Assembly (NCBI GenBank): GCA_902534735.1
Contig: CACARD010000002.1
Span: 78,520 to 142,519 of the forward strand
DNA from: an uncultured Pelagibacteraceae bacterium
GTDB lineage: Bacteria > Pseudomonadota > Alphaproteobacteria > Pelagibacterales > Pelagibacteraceae
DNA: 64,000 nucleotides
Direction: 5' to 3'
This document shows, piece by piece, positions 8,890 to 17,870 of this stretch. The stretch's first letter is position 1. Every line of letters starts with the position of its first letter. A model generated the notes under the pieces. The model saw only the letters and a program-made list of their open reading frames with translations, did not search any database and was not told the origin of the DNA. The translations under genes were made by a program, and so were the position numbers.

Positions 8890-9240
8890 TTAAAAAATAG
8901 TTGCCCCGAAGACTTTGACCTCATCTCCCTCTTCTCCAAGGACAAGTCGACCTAAAAAGTCTCCTGGTATCTCTGTACTGTTTTGTTTATAGATAACAGT
9001 TACGTACAAGCCTCTTCTTAGACAGCCTATAGCCTTACACCCCTCTTTAAGGCTTGAGATTAGTTTATTGCTTGCCCATTGCTTGCCAAGCTCTACTTCG
9101 TTAGCCCCGTAAAGCATTTGTGATGATAAATCCCTGGTAAAACCACCATAATCTTTCATGTTGGAACATCTAACCATGTTATCCCAGATAGGATCAGCAA
9201 TTTTAATGATTTCTTCGTCTGATTTGTCGACAATACTCAT
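8890..9240 (-). CDS. Small cytoplasmic protein of the apr operon, possibly NTF2-like
   Basis: A 116-residue soluble protein encoded 9 bp after aprA on the same strand, so almost certainly in the aprMBA transcript. The sequence opens with a helical IIKIADPIWDNMVRCSNMKDYGGFTRDLSS, and ends in strands (GLYVTVIYKQ, DFLGRLVLGEEGDEVKVFGATIF). That order resembles the cone-shaped NTF2/SnoaL fold. I do not recognise a named family. Three cysteines are present, two in CKAIGC. A role linked to AprBA (assembly, cofactor insertion or handling of sulfite or APS) is inferred only from position. Confidence 0.75.
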   Translation of the reverse strand: MSIVDKSDEEIIKIADPIWDNMVRCSNMKDYGGFTRDLSSQMLYGANEVELGKQWASNKLISSLKEGCKAIGCLRRGLYVTVIYKQNSTEIPGDFLGRLVLGEEGDEVKVFGATIF

Positions 9241-9249
9241 CTAAAATGG

Positions 9250-11109
9250 TTAGGAAGCTTGCTTCTTCTCTTTATCATCAACGATATGATAAACAGGCTT
9301 TTTCTCCATTTCAAATTTTCCAGTTTCAGGATCTCTTCTAGAAACAGTCAAGCAGTGCCAGTTTTCATCATCAAGTTTCATATGATCGCCTCTATAATAA
9401 TAGCCTGGCCAACGTGTTTCTTCTCTAAATAACGTATGATGAGCAACACATTCTGATGTTACAGCTCTGTGCTTAAGTTCCCATGCTCTCATCAATTGGT
9501 GATAATCTTCAGCTCCAACATGATCTAAGTCTTCTTGAAGTAATTGTAGCTGTTCTAAGCCTTTTTTAAGTAGATTATCGTTTGTCATGTAATTATTTGT
9601 TAATCCACCACAATATTCATCCATAATTTTTTGGAGTCTTTGTAGTCCTTGTATAGGTAAAATATAGCTTGGAGAAACAGTTCCTCCAGTAATTTCATTT
9701 CGTCCCACAGTATAGTTCTCAATTGGCTTGAATATTTCTTCTTTAAGTTTCTCTAATTGTGCATCAGAAACTTCAATATCATCAGCTTTTTTATCTTGAA
9801 TATATTTAACAGCAGCTTTAGACGCTAACCTTCCTTCAGTGAATGAACCAGATGAAAATTTATGAGCACTTCCACCAACTGCATCTCCTGCTCCAAATAA
9901 TCCATCGATAGTCATCATTCTATTGTATCCCCAAAAATATTCATCAGGTGCTATATCTTCTGGTCCACTAACCCATGCTCCTGAACATGTAGCATGAGAT
10001 CCCATTACATATGGCTCCGAAGTTGTTAATTCAGGATTTGTGTATTTTGGATCAATATTTTGAGAAGCCCATACAACAGCTTGTCCAACTGTCATTCCTA
10101 AGAAATTTTCCCATCCAACTGTTTCTAAGTGCGGGTCTTGGAATGCTTCTTTTGTAACCATGTGAATTGGTCCACCACCTGCAGCTGTTTCTTGAATGAA
10201 TGCATGATTTCTTAAACAAGTTGGTGTTGGATGATGGTCTATATATTCTCCAACTAATTCTTTAGTAGCATCATACCATTTCTTCTCATAGTTTTCGCCA
10301 TTAGCATTTTGAGTATAAGTTTTTAAATGCAAGAAATATGCTCCAACTGGACCATAACCATCTTTAAATCTACATAGTACAATTCTATTTTCCATTTGAG
10401 TCATTTTAGCACCTGCTTGAATAGGTAATGCATAAGCAGATCCATTACTCCAAGGCGCATACCATGTTCTACCCATACCTTCACCGACTGCTCTTGGTTT
10501 AAATATGTGTGATGCTCCTCCTGCAGAAACAACTACTGTTCTAGATTTAAATACGTGAAAATTTCCAGTTCTAACATTAAATCCAACTGCACCAGCTATT
10601 CGATTTGGATTTTTTTCATCTTTTAAAAGATGGGTAATCATTATTCTGTTATAAATTTTATCAGCAGATTTTTTTGCAGCTTCAGCTACAATTGGTTTGT
10701 AACTTTCACCGTGTATCATAATTTGCCACTTACCTTCTCTTTGATATCTTCCAGTTTCTTTGTTTTTCATCATTGGAAGACCCCATTCATCAAACATGTG
10801 AACAGTTGAGTCTACATGACGTGCCATGTCATAACCTAAATCTTCTCTAACAAGACCCATTAAATCATTTCTAGCGTACCGTACATGGTCCTCTGGCATA
10901 TTCTCGCCCCACTGCATTCCCATATAACAGTTAATAGCGTAAAGACCTTGTGCAACAGCACCACTTCTATCTATATTTGCTTTTTCTACACAGATTATTT
11001 TTAAATCTCTTCCCCAGTGTCTTGCCTCAAAGGTAGCCCCTGTTCCAGCCATACCTCCACCGACAACTAGTACATCACATTCTTCAATGATTGTTTTGTG
11101 CTTAGCCAT
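9250..11109 (-). CDS. aprA: Adenylylsulfate (APS) reductase, alpha subunit
   Basis: AprA is the FAD-containing catalytic subunit that interconverts APS with sulfite and AMP. In an organism that releases sulfite from sulfonates it would run oxidatively, turning sulfite into APS. The 619-residue protein starts with CDVLVVGGGMAGTGATFEARHW, the dinucleotide-binding motif, and contains EKANIDRSGAVAQGLYAIN and the HKFSSGSFTEGRLASKAA segment typical of AprA in the fumarate-reductase superfamily. It overlaps the aprB stop by one base. No ATP sulfurylase (sat) gene is in the window, so the fate of APS is not shown here. AprA of SAR11 is known to be common in marine metagenomes. Confidence 0.95.
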   Translation of the reverse strand: MAKHKTIIEECDVLVVGGGMAGTGATFEARHWGRDLKIICVEKANIDRSGAVAQGLYAINCYMGMQWGENMPEDHVRYARNDLMGLVREDLGYDMARHVDSTVHMFDEWGLPMMKNKETGRYQREGKWQIMIHGESYKPIVAEAAKKSADKIYNRIMITHLLKDEKNPNRIAGAVGFNVRTGNFHVFKSRTVVVSAGGASHIFKPRAVGEGMGRTWYAPWSNGSAYALPIQAGAKMTQMENRIVLCRFKDGYGPVGAYFLHLKTYTQNANGENYEKKWYDATKELVGEYIDHHPTPTCLRNHAFIQETAAGGGPIHMVTKEAFQDPHLETVGWENFLGMTVGQAVVWASQNIDPKYTNPELTTSEPYVMGSHATCSGAWVSGPEDIAPDEYFWGYNRMMTIDGLFGAGDAVGGSAHKFSSGSFTEGRLASKAAVKYIQDKKADDIEVSDAQLEKLKEEIFKPIENYTVGRNEITGGTVSPSYILPIQGLQRLQKIMDEYCGGLTNNYMTNDNLLKKGLEQLQLLQEDLDHVGAEDYHQLMRAWELKHRAVTSECVAHHTLFREETRWPGYYYRGDHMKLDDENWHCLTVSRRDPETGKFEMEKKPVYHIVDDKEKKQAS

Positions 11110-11579
11110 TAATAATAAACGCCTTGCTTAAATGAATTCTTATCTAAAGTTGGTAAATCTTTTTCAGTATTTAAACCATGTGGCTCGTTATATAAAATTT
11201 GTGAATTAATCTCTCCCTGATTAGGAGTATCGGCTTCAGCTAATTTTGGTATGAATTTTCCCCAAGGTTTTGTTGTTATCGGTGATACAAAATTTTTCTC
11301 TGTTCCATTTCTAAATTTAATTCTCCAAGAAATAGTTCCTTTTTCTTCTTCTCTTCTAACTCTAACACTATGACCCATTGGAGCAAAGTCAGCATATCCT
11401 CTTACATCAATTGCATGATTAGGACATGCCTTAACGCATGAATAGCATTCCCAACAAAAATTTGGTTCTATATTTTTTGCTCTTCTAATAGTTTCGTCTA
11501 TGTGCATGATATCTGATGGACATATATCTACGCAATGACCGCATCCATCACATCTCGTCATGTATACAAAAGTTGACAT
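11109..11579 (-). CDS. aprB: APS reductase, beta (iron-sulfur) subunit
   Basis: AprB passes electrons to and from the FAD of AprA through two [4Fe-4S] clusters. Both ferredoxin motifs are complete: Cys10, 13, 16 and 20 in CDGCGHCVDICP, and Cys42, 45, 48 and 52 in CWECYSCVKACP. The remaining 100 residues form the tail that wraps AprA in known structures. Length (156 residues) is normal. It lies between aprM (39-bp gap) and aprA (one-base overlap), giving the order aprM-aprB-aprA known from sulfur-oxidising bacteria such as Allochromatium. Confidence 0.95.
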   Translation of the reverse strand: MSTFVYMTRCDGCGHCVDICPSDIMHIDETIRRAKNIEPNFCWECYSCVKACPNHAIDVRGYADFAPMGHSVRVRREEEKGTISWRIKFRNGTEKNFVSPITTKPWGKFIPKLAEADTPNQGEINSQILYNEPHGLNTEKDLPTLDKNSFKQGVYY

Positions 11580-11618
11580 ATCTACTTATTACCTTTCTTT
11601 AAAATTTTATCAATCATA

Positions 11619-12413
11619 TTAATAGTGCTTTGGTGCCTCACGTTTAATTCCAAGTCCAAATTGTTCTGGAGCATCTGCAGGTGGAGGTAAATTATCTCTA
11701 GAACCATCTGCTTCTGCTAAATTTTTTTGGATTGCAGCACCAGGTTTATAGAACATATGAGCAAATTTAGACCAGTAAACTCCTCCAAATAAAACTATGT
11801 TAGCAACCGCAAACAAAATTAAAAATAAAATACTTAAACCAGTAGATCCTGAATATTGGAAATACGACCAAGCTAAACCAAACGTAGACGATAATACTAA
11901 AGCTAAAACAAATAAATCTGCTTTTATGATTCTAAAAACTGAGTGAGCTTCAGCAGATACATCTACTCTTAAAAAAAACCAAAACCAATAAGCTCCAAGG
12001 CAAGTTAAAATTGCACCAGCATGCCAAATGATTGGCCATATAGTTGGAGTTACAGCATTAGGAGAAGAATATCCAAATATCATAACGCCTGAACCAATCC
12101 AAAATAATATTGTTCCATACATTCCTAATACATGTGCAAATCTTCTTTTACCCAAACCTAATTCAGATGTAGTTCCAATATCATGTACTACAGTTTTAGA
12201 AATTATCGCTGTTTTCTCGCCAAGACTTAATTCTCTACTTGCTGCTTTTTTTGCTTTTTTAGCATTATTAAAAAAATATTTTACATTCTTCTTATGAATA
12301 ATATCCATCAGTGTTCCAATCACTACTAACGCTAACATCAACAAAACAAATGCTTGCAAAGCAATTGAAGGAACTGTTGAAGAAAGAACAGCAAATGGAT
12401 TGGTTGTGAACAT
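11619..12413 (-). CDS. aprM: AprM-type membrane anchor of APS reductase
   Basis: A 264-residue integral membrane protein with five or so hydrophobic segments (for example SIALQAFVLLMLALVVIGTLMD, GMYGTILFWIGSGVMIFG, IWPIIWHAGAILTCLGAYWFWF, LFVLALVLSSTFGLAWSYF, ILFLILFAVANIVLFGGVYW). It resembles the membrane subunits of heterodisulfide or respiratory reductases that bind haem b (several membrane histidines). First gene of the aprMBA operon with a clear ribosome-binding site (GGAGA before ATG). Its presumed job is to anchor AprBA and link it to the quinone pool. The name AprM rests on operon position and topology. Confidence 0.8.
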   Translation of the reverse strand: MFTTNPFAVLSSTVPSIALQAFVLLMLALVVIGTLMDIIHKKNVKYFFNNAKKAKKAASRELSLGEKTAIISKTVVHDIGTTSELGLGKRRFAHVLGMYGTILFWIGSGVMIFGYSSPNAVTPTIWPIIWHAGAILTCLGAYWFWFFLRVDVSAEAHSVFRIIKADLFVLALVLSSTFGLAWSYFQYSGSTGLSILFLILFAVANIVLFGGVYWSKFAHMFYKPGAAIQKNLAEADGSRDNLPPPADAPEQFGLGIKREAPKHY

Positions 12414-12519
12414 ATTATTATCTCCGCTAAATATAATACTAATCTAAGCTCTTAATCTATAAAAAATATTAGTTCAACTGACTAATAATCTCATCTCAAT
12501 AAAAAAATGTTAATAAAAG

Positions 12520-12918
12520 TTACTTTTTCCTCACATAATGCTGTTTAGCAGAAATTACAGCTCGAACACCACCTTGAGGATTTTTAACATCATTTTTTCG
12601 TCTTGGAATCAGATGAATGTGACAATGATTAATAGATTGTCCAGCAACCTTGCCCGAATTGGTACCAATATTAAAACCTTTTACAGATTTATCTTTCATT
12701 TCAATTTTTTTTTTTAGTTTCTTTATTAATTTATTGCACGCTAAGATTTCTTTTGAGGTTAGATCAAAATAATTTTTAACACACCGCTTTGGAATTATAA
12801 GTGAATGAAATTTTGATACAGGGTACGTGTCAGTAGTTGCATAAGCTAGTTCGTTTTCAAAAAGATATTCCTTTTTCTTTGTAAAACAGAATATGCATGG
12901 ATTATTAGGATTTCTCAT
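12520..12918 (-). CDS. HIT-family nucleotide hydrolase or transferase
   Basis: A 132-residue histidine-triad protein. The catalytic motif HCHIHLIPRR is intact, preceded by the conserved GTNSGKVAGQSINH, and the N-terminal CIFC pair fits a zinc-binding subtype. HIT proteins hydrolyse nucleoside phosphoramidates or dinucleotides; the exact substrate is not predictable. It is the last gene of the metC-MFS-pabBAC operon, overlapping pabC by 4 bp, and is followed by the aprM promoter region. Confidence 0.88.
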   Translation of the reverse strand: MRNPNNPCIFCFTKKKEYLFENELAYATTDTYPVSKFHSLIIPKRCVKNYFDLTSKEILACNKLIKKLKKKIEMKDKSVKGFNIGTNSGKVAGQSINHCHIHLIPRRKNDVKNPQGGVRAVISAKQHYVRKK

Positions 12919-13691
12919 AAATAATTACTCAATTTTTTTTGTTTAAGTATTTGAGTTTTATATTTACTTACAAAAGTTTCATAGGATTTATATTTTTTTC
13001 TATTCCAGTTTTTTTCTTTTATAGATGAAACTGTGGAAACTCCTTTTCCAGATCCGATTAGAAGTATTTCCTCATATTGATTTAAATTATTAATATTAAT
13101 ATTGGTTTTTTTTATACTAAAATTTTTTTCAAAAAACTTAAGATTAACTCCTCGATAAAATTTTCTTATAGGTGAATAGTATTTATTATCTTTAATGAAA
13201 ATAATATTTGAAGTGCCTGTTTCTAGAATTTTTCCATTTGAGCAAAGAGCAATATCAGATTTTGTATTATCCATTTTAGATAAACTTTTTAAAATAAATT
13301 TATACTTCAGATTTTTATGCTCAGGCTTAATTCTATTATAATTTACTAACTTTAACTGGAGATTTTTTTTAATTTTTAATTTATCTCTCAAAGAAATAGA
13401 AATTAAACTTTTGGTAACCGCAATTCTCAATAAATGATTATAATTTTTTTGTTTATTTAAATTCGATTTAATTATTTTAAATATATTTCTTTTTAAATTT
13501 CGATCATAAATTTTATAATTTTTAGTAGACTTAATTAGATTTGTTATGTGTTCTTTAAAAAATAAAATCTTTTGAGGCTTTCCATAGATCCACATAGTTG
13601 TGAAAACCCCGTGGGCATTCCATAGATCTTTAAATTCTTTTTCTTTAAGATCTTTTCGACTGTAAGATTTTTTTAATAAGAATTTTACCAT
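12915..13691 (-). CDS. pabC: Class IV aminotransferase-fold protein, probable aminodeoxychorismate lyase
   Basis: A 258-residue fold-type IV PLP protein, highly divergent and lysine-rich. GVFTTMWIYGKPQKILFFKEHITNL near the N-terminus and DIALCSNGKILETGTSNIIFIKDNKYYSP in the middle match the class IV aminotransferase layout. Its place directly after pabB and pabA suggests 4-amino-4-deoxychorismate lyase, giving p-aminobenzoate for folate. The start at 13691 overlaps the end of pabA by 47 bp in another frame; a shorter start would remove the expected N-terminal strand, so the overlap seems real. The usual catalytic Lys is hard to place by eye, so the exact enzyme is less sure than the fold. Confidence 0.75.
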   Translation of the reverse strand: MVKFLLKKSYSRKDLKEKEFKDLWNAHGVFTTMWIYGKPQKILFFKEHITNLIKSTKNYKIYDRNLKRNIFKIIKSNLNKQKNYNHLLRIAVTKSLISISLRDKLKIKKNLQLKLVNYNRIKPEHKNLKYKFILKSLSKMDNTKSDIALCSNGKILETGTSNIIFIKDNKYYSPIRKFYRGVNLKFFEKNFSIKKTNININNLNQYEEILLIGSGKGVSTVSSIKEKNWNRKKYKSYETFVSKYKTQILKQKKLSNYL

Positions 13692-14211
13692 TTGTTGTTA
13701 AAAAAGATTCTGGATGAAATTGAAAACCATATACATCATCTCTTTTGTTTTCGAAAGCCATAGCAATATTAGTTTTAGCGCATCTCATAGTAATATCAAA
13801 ATTTTCTTTAATAAATGGCTCTTGAAGCTTAAGTGAATGATATCTTCCGACTTTAAATTTAGAATTCTTTCTAAAGATGGATTTATTCGAAACAACTTTT
13901 ACTTCAGATTGATAGCCATGGAATATTCTCCTTTGTTGAATAATTTTGGCATTTTCACAATGTAATATTTGCTGGTACCCTAAGCAAATTCCTATAATTT
14001 TTTTTCTTCCTTTAAATTTATTATAAATTTTTGAAGTATTTGGATAATCTTTGGGTGAACCGGGTCCAGGAGATAATACAATCGTATTAGATTTATTTAA
14101 TAAACTGTTATTTATTTCAAAATAATTTGAACAATAAACTTTATCAAACTGAGAGAATTGATGAACTACATTCCATGTGAATGAATCCTGGTGGTCTATT
14201 ATATAAATCAT
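13645..14211 (-). CDS. pabA: Aminodeoxychorismate synthase, glutamine amidotransferase component
   Basis: A 188-residue class I glutamine amidotransferase that supplies ammonia to PabB. The nucleophile elbow GICLGYQQ (Cys76), the oxyanion region LSPGPGSPKDYP and the His-Glu pair in FQFHPES are all present. Anthranilate synthase component II (TrpG) is the alternative from sequence alone. The flanking pabB and pabC genes, with overlaps at both ends (4 bp and 47 bp), argue for the folate branch, though such subunits can be shared between both pathways. Confidence 0.85.
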   Translation of the reverse strand: MIYIIDHQDSFTWNVVHQFSQFDKVYCSNYFEINNSLLNKSNTIVLSPGPGSPKDYPNTSKIYNKFKGRKKIIGICLGYQQILHCENAKIIQQRRIFHGYQSEVKVVSNKSIFRKNSKFKVGRYHSLKLQEPFIKENFDITMRCAKTNIAMAFENKRDDVYGFQFHPESFLTTNGKILIKKILQSKRS

Positions 14212-15422
14212 TTAAATAATTCTAATAATGATTTTGCTTTGATAAAATTTTCATTAAATTCTTTTTTTGCTGCACTATCTAATACAACACCAGATGCTGC
14301 AGATATTTCAGATGTATTTTTATAATTTAATATAGATCTTATTATTATGTTAAATCTCATATCTTTATTAAATTTTATATAGCCAAAACTACCTGTAAAA
14401 ATATTTCTATTCTCTTTTTCTTGTTGATTTAACAATTCCAAAGTTCGTACTTTTGGACAGCCTATGACTGATCCACCAGGCATCATAGATTTGATAATAT
14501 TTTTTATAGTCATATCTTTTAATAGGCTTCCAGATATGGTTGTAACATAATGAAATAGGTGTCTGTATTCCTCAACATATTTTTCTTTATCAATTTTTAC
14601 TGTTCCTGGAATACAAACTCTGGATAAATCACTTCTTTCCATATCAACAATCATATTATGTTCTTTAGTCTCTTTAATGTTATTTCTAAAAAACTTTAAG
14701 GCACTAGATCTGTTAGATTTTTTACTTTTTCTTAATGTGCCAGCAATAGGCTTGGTAATGATTTTGTTACCTTTTTTTAATAATAAAGTTTCAGGTGAGC
14801 AGCTTACAATAGAATAATTTTTATCTCTTATCATAAAAGATTCTGGAGAAGCATTTGACTTCATTAATCTCCAGAAAAAATTAATTGGATTTATTGAAGA
14901 TTTATTACGATATTTTGTACAAATTTTTATTTGATATGTTTCTCCTTGTCTTATTTTTTTTGAAAAAATATCAAATATTTTTTTGTATTTTTGATATTTA
15001 ATATTTAACTTAAAAGGTGATAAAATTTTAGTTGGTTTAAAATAATTATTAAATTCGTGCTTTTTTTTATTTGAAAATATTGAAATATTATCTCTTATTT
15101 TAATGATTGTTTCTGGTTTGTAAAAAACTCCTTTATAAAAATCATTTTTAGACTGTTTGCTAATTTTAATACCAAGTAAATAATTTAAAATTTCATATCC
15201 AAAAAAACCAACATATTGATCAGTTTCTTTTTTATATTTCGTTCTTTCAAAAGAGTTTAAAAATTTATGTATATTTTTTTTTGTTAAATTTATTTTTTTA
15301 GAAAAATCTGTATAAATGTCATAACCATTATCAACTTTGTAGATTATCAGTGGCTTATCCGACTGATAAAGTTTTTCTAAATACGGGTTAAATTTAAGTT
15401 TATGCGATTTGCGGTCTTTCAA
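14208..15422 (-). CDS. pabB: Aminodeoxychorismate synthase, component I
   Basis: A 404-residue chorismate-using enzyme of the anthranilate/aminodeoxychorismate synthase family. It has the conserved catalytic block GETYQIKICTKY, SPETLLLKKGNKIITKPIAGTLRKS, the EHNMIVDMERSDLSRVC segment with the Mg-binding glutamate, MMPGGSVIGCPKVRTLELL, and FTGSFGYIKFN. The PIAGT motif (rather than PIAGTR with tryptophan-sensing N-terminus) and the folate neighbours favour PabB over TrpE. The N-terminus is short. It overlaps the upstream MFS gene by 23 bp and pabA by 4 bp. Confidence 0.85.
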   Translation of the reverse strand: MKDRKSHKLKFNPYLEKLYQSDKPLIIYKVDNGYDIYTDFSKKINLTKKNIHKFLNSFERTKYKKETDQYVGFFGYEILNYLLGIKISKQSKNDFYKGVFYKPETIIKIRDNISIFSNKKKHEFNNYFKPTKILSPFKLNIKYQKYKKIFDIFSKKIRQGETYQIKICTKYRNKSSINPINFFWRLMKSNASPESFMIRDKNYSIVSCSPETLLLKKGNKIITKPIAGTLRKSKKSNRSSALKFFRNNIKETKEHNMIVDMERSDLSRVCIPGTVKIDKEKYVEEYRHLFHYVTTISGSLLKDMTIKNIIKSMMPGGSVIGCPKVRTLELLNQQEKENRNIFTGSFGYIKFNKDMRFNIIIRSILNYKNTSEISAASGVVLDSAAKKEFNENFIKAKSLLELFK

Positions 15423-16620
15423 TTGGCTTCTCTTTTATAGGTAAATGTATCAAACCAGCAAAAATAGATAATGCGATAGATATGTACCAAGCATAATCAA
15501 AATTGCCGTTAAGTTCGTAGAAAACTCCACTCAAATAAGCTCCTAAAAAAGATCCAATTTGATGACTTACAAAAACAATTCCATATAATAATCCGATATA
15601 CTTGGTTCCAAATACCTTGCCTATTATTCCATTTGTTGGGGGAACTGTTGATAGCCACAACATTCCAAATGTTATTCCAAAGATTACTGAATTAAAAACA
15701 CTTGGTGGTAGGAATATGAAATAAATAATTGATACTCCTCTTAGTAGATAAATTGCACTTAATAAAATTTTTTGACTGTATCTAGTTGCAAGATATCCAC
15801 TTGTAATTGTTCCAACCATATTAAAAAGTCCAATTAAAGCCAATACCATCGCTGCACACCAATCTGGTAATCCTTTATCAATCATGTAAGTGGGTATATG
15901 AGTTGCAACTAAAGCAATATGCCAACCGCATACAAAGAAACCTAATGTAAGATAGATATAACTTTTATTTGAAAAAGCCTCTTTTAAAGCTTCTCTAGCT
16001 GTTTGATTGTTATTTTGATTTGTACCAACAGGTATTTTTGGTGTTGAAACAAATAATGCTACTATTAATCCTAGACCTAAAAAGAAACAGAAAAATAGCA
16101 TTGTATTTTCCCACCCATGTTCAACAAGTGAATATCTAGTGATTAATGGTGATATAAAATATCCAAAAGATCCTGCTGAGGTTACTATTCCTGTTGCTAT
16201 TGTTCTGCTTGATACTGGAAAATGTTTTGCAACAACTGAAACAGGTATACTGATAGCTGTAGATCCCAGTCCAACACCAACTAATATTCCAATTGTTATA
16301 GTAAAATAATAACCAGTATTAAAACCTGAATAAAACAATAAAATTGCTAACAAATAAAAAACAAAACCAATAAAGATTGCAATATTACCACCATACTTAT
16401 CCGTAATAATTCCAAACATAGGACTGAAAACACCCCACAATAAGAGCTGTAATCCCATTGTAAAGCCGAACTGTGTTATGGTGATATCTAAATCAGTTGC
16501 AAAATCAAAATAAAACATTCCAAAAGTTTGTCTTATTCCTAATGCAATAATAACAACAGCAGATGCAGCTATTACAGTAACTAATGCTTTTTTTGTTGGA
16601 AAAAATTTGGTGTCATTCAT
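15400..16620 (-). CDS. MFS transporter, oxalate/formate antiporter-like
   Basis: A 406-residue major facilitator with twelve hydrophobic segments. The loop between helices 2 and 3 carries GIITDKYGGNIAIFIG, the MFS signature, and helix 4-5 has IPVSVVAKHFP. The type resembles the monocarboxylate or oxalate/formate antiporter group (MFS_1 YbfB/YjiJ-like). Substrate unknown. It sits in a tightly overlapping operon between metC (4-bp overlap) and pabB (23-bp overlap). The coupling to sulfur amino acid and folate genes may reflect genome compaction more than shared function. Confidence 0.85.
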   Translation of the reverse strand: MNDTKFFPTKKALVTVIAASAVVIIALGIRQTFGMFYFDFATDLDITITQFGFTMGLQLLLWGVFSPMFGIITDKYGGNIAIFIGFVFYLLAILLFYSGFNTGYYFTITIGILVGVGLGSTAISIPVSVVAKHFPVSSRTIATGIVTSAGSFGYFISPLITRYSLVEHGWENTMLFFCFFLGLGLIVALFVSTPKIPVGTNQNNNQTAREALKEAFSNKSYIYLTLGFFVCGWHIALVATHIPTYMIDKGLPDWCAAMVLALIGLFNMVGTITSGYLATRYSQKILLSAIYLLRGVSIIYFIFLPPSVFNSVIFGITFGMLWLSTVPPTNGIIGKVFGTKYIGLLYGIVFVSHQIGSFLGAYLSGVFYELNGNFDYAWYISIALSIFAGLIHLPIKEKPIERPQIA

Positions 16621-17795
16621 CTTACAGATTTAATAGCCTGTTTAATGTCAGCAATCAAATCATTTGGGTCTTCTAAACCAATATGCAATCTTATAATATG
16701 TTCGTTATTACTCAGCTTTGTGTAGCTCCTATTACCCAGTGCCAATTTGTCTTGATATAAAGCAAGACTTTCAAATCCACCCCAGCTGTAACCATGGGCA
16801 AATAATTTTAGTTTATTCAAAAATTTAATTACAGAGTTTTTATTTTTAGAAATAATTTTTACACCCATTAACCCAGAAGATCCTGAGTAATACTTTTTCC
16901 ACATTTTGTATTGTTTAATATTTTTTTTAATTGGGTAAAAAACCTCTTTAATTTTTTTTTGTTTGCTCAAAAAATTAGCTACCTTGATGGTATTTTCTTG
17001 ATGCTTGTCTAGCCTAATATCTAATGTTCTTAGTCCCCTCATAATTAAATAGGCATCATCAGGGCTTAGTCTTAAACCAACAGCTTTTTGACTTAATTCC
17101 ACTTCTTTAAAAAGTCTTTTTTTAATAGCTAAACTGCCACCCATAACATCTGAATGACCAGAATAATATTTTGTCGCTGAAACTATAGACATATCAAAAC
17201 CTAAGTCTAAAGGCTTGATTAAATAAGGTGTTCCCCAGGTGTTATCAATAGCTGTATAAATATTCTTATTCTTAGCAAAAGATAATATTTTTTTTAAATC
17301 TTGAAATTCAAACGTGTTACTTCCTGGGTTTTCAACAAAAATAAGTTTAGTCTTATTTGTAATTTTTTTTTTTAAGTCATCTAAGTTTTTTGGATCATAA
17401 AATACTGCTTTAATATTGAATTTTTTTAAATAGTCTTCGGTTAAAAATCTTGTGGGAGAGTAGACTGAGTCCGTTATAATTATTTCATCACCAGGTCTTA
17501 CAACACTAATCACTCCAAGAAAAACTGCACCAAATCCTGTTGGTGTTAAATAAACTTGATAAGCATTTTCAATTTTTCTTAATAGTTCTTGTAGTGCAAA
17601 AGTTGTTGATGTTCCTTTTCTACCATAATCAAAATTTTTGCTTAAGGGATTTTTTTTATAATTATTTTGTGTTTTCTTTATATCTTGAAGAGTTTTAAAT
17701 ATTATTGTTGAAGCTCTTACTACTGGCGGATTAACTGACTGATTTTGATAATCTTTTCCTACTTGTTTTAAAAAAGTTTTAACTGAATTAACCAT
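16617..17795 (-). CDS. metC: Cystathionine beta-lyase
   Basis: A 392-residue Cys/Met metabolism PLP enzyme that would cleave cystathionine to homocysteine, pyruvate and ammonia. Seen: SVNPPVVRASTIIFKT, YGRKGTSTTFALQELL, GFGAVFLGVISVVRPGDEIIITDSVYSPTR, AIDNTWGTPYLIKPLDLGFDMSIVSATKYYSGHSDVMGG with the PLP lysine in SATKYYSGHSD, and HIGLEDPNDLIADI at the C-terminus. The IDNTWGTPYL and LRLSPDDAYLIMRGLRTLD blocks favour the beta-lyase branch. First gene of the minus-strand operon ending at the HIT gene. Its leader (17814-17846) contains an ATTGAC/GTCAAT inverted repeat of unknown meaning. Confidence 0.88.
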   Translation of the reverse strand: MVNSVKTFLKQVGKDYQNQSVNPPVVRASTIIFKTLQDIKKTQNNYKKNPLSKNFDYGRKGTSTTFALQELLRKIENAYQVYLTPTGFGAVFLGVISVVRPGDEIIITDSVYSPTRFLTEDYLKKFNIKAVFYDPKNLDDLKKKITNKTKLIFVENPGSNTFEFQDLKKILSFAKNKNIYTAIDNTWGTPYLIKPLDLGFDMSIVSATKYYSGHSDVMGGSLAIKKRLFKEVELSQKAVGLRLSPDDAYLIMRGLRTLDIRLDKHQENTIKVANFLSKQKKIKEVFYPIKKNIKQYKMWKKYYSGSSGLMGVKIISKNKNSVIKFLNKLKLFAHGYSWGGFESLALYQDKLALGNRSYTKLSNNEHIIRLHIGLEDPNDLIADIKQAIKSVR

Positions 17796-17870
17796 AAAAA
17801 AATTGATTAGTTATATTGACAATGCTATATCCCTCAAATAAGTCAATAAAATTGTAAAACTAAGGAGATT

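Noticed and set aside
17814..17846. ATTGAC/GTCAAT inverted repeat in the metC leader as a SAM riboswitch
   Set aside because: Only 6-bp arms with a 21-base loop; the conserved SAM-II or SAM-V core blocks could not be recognised.
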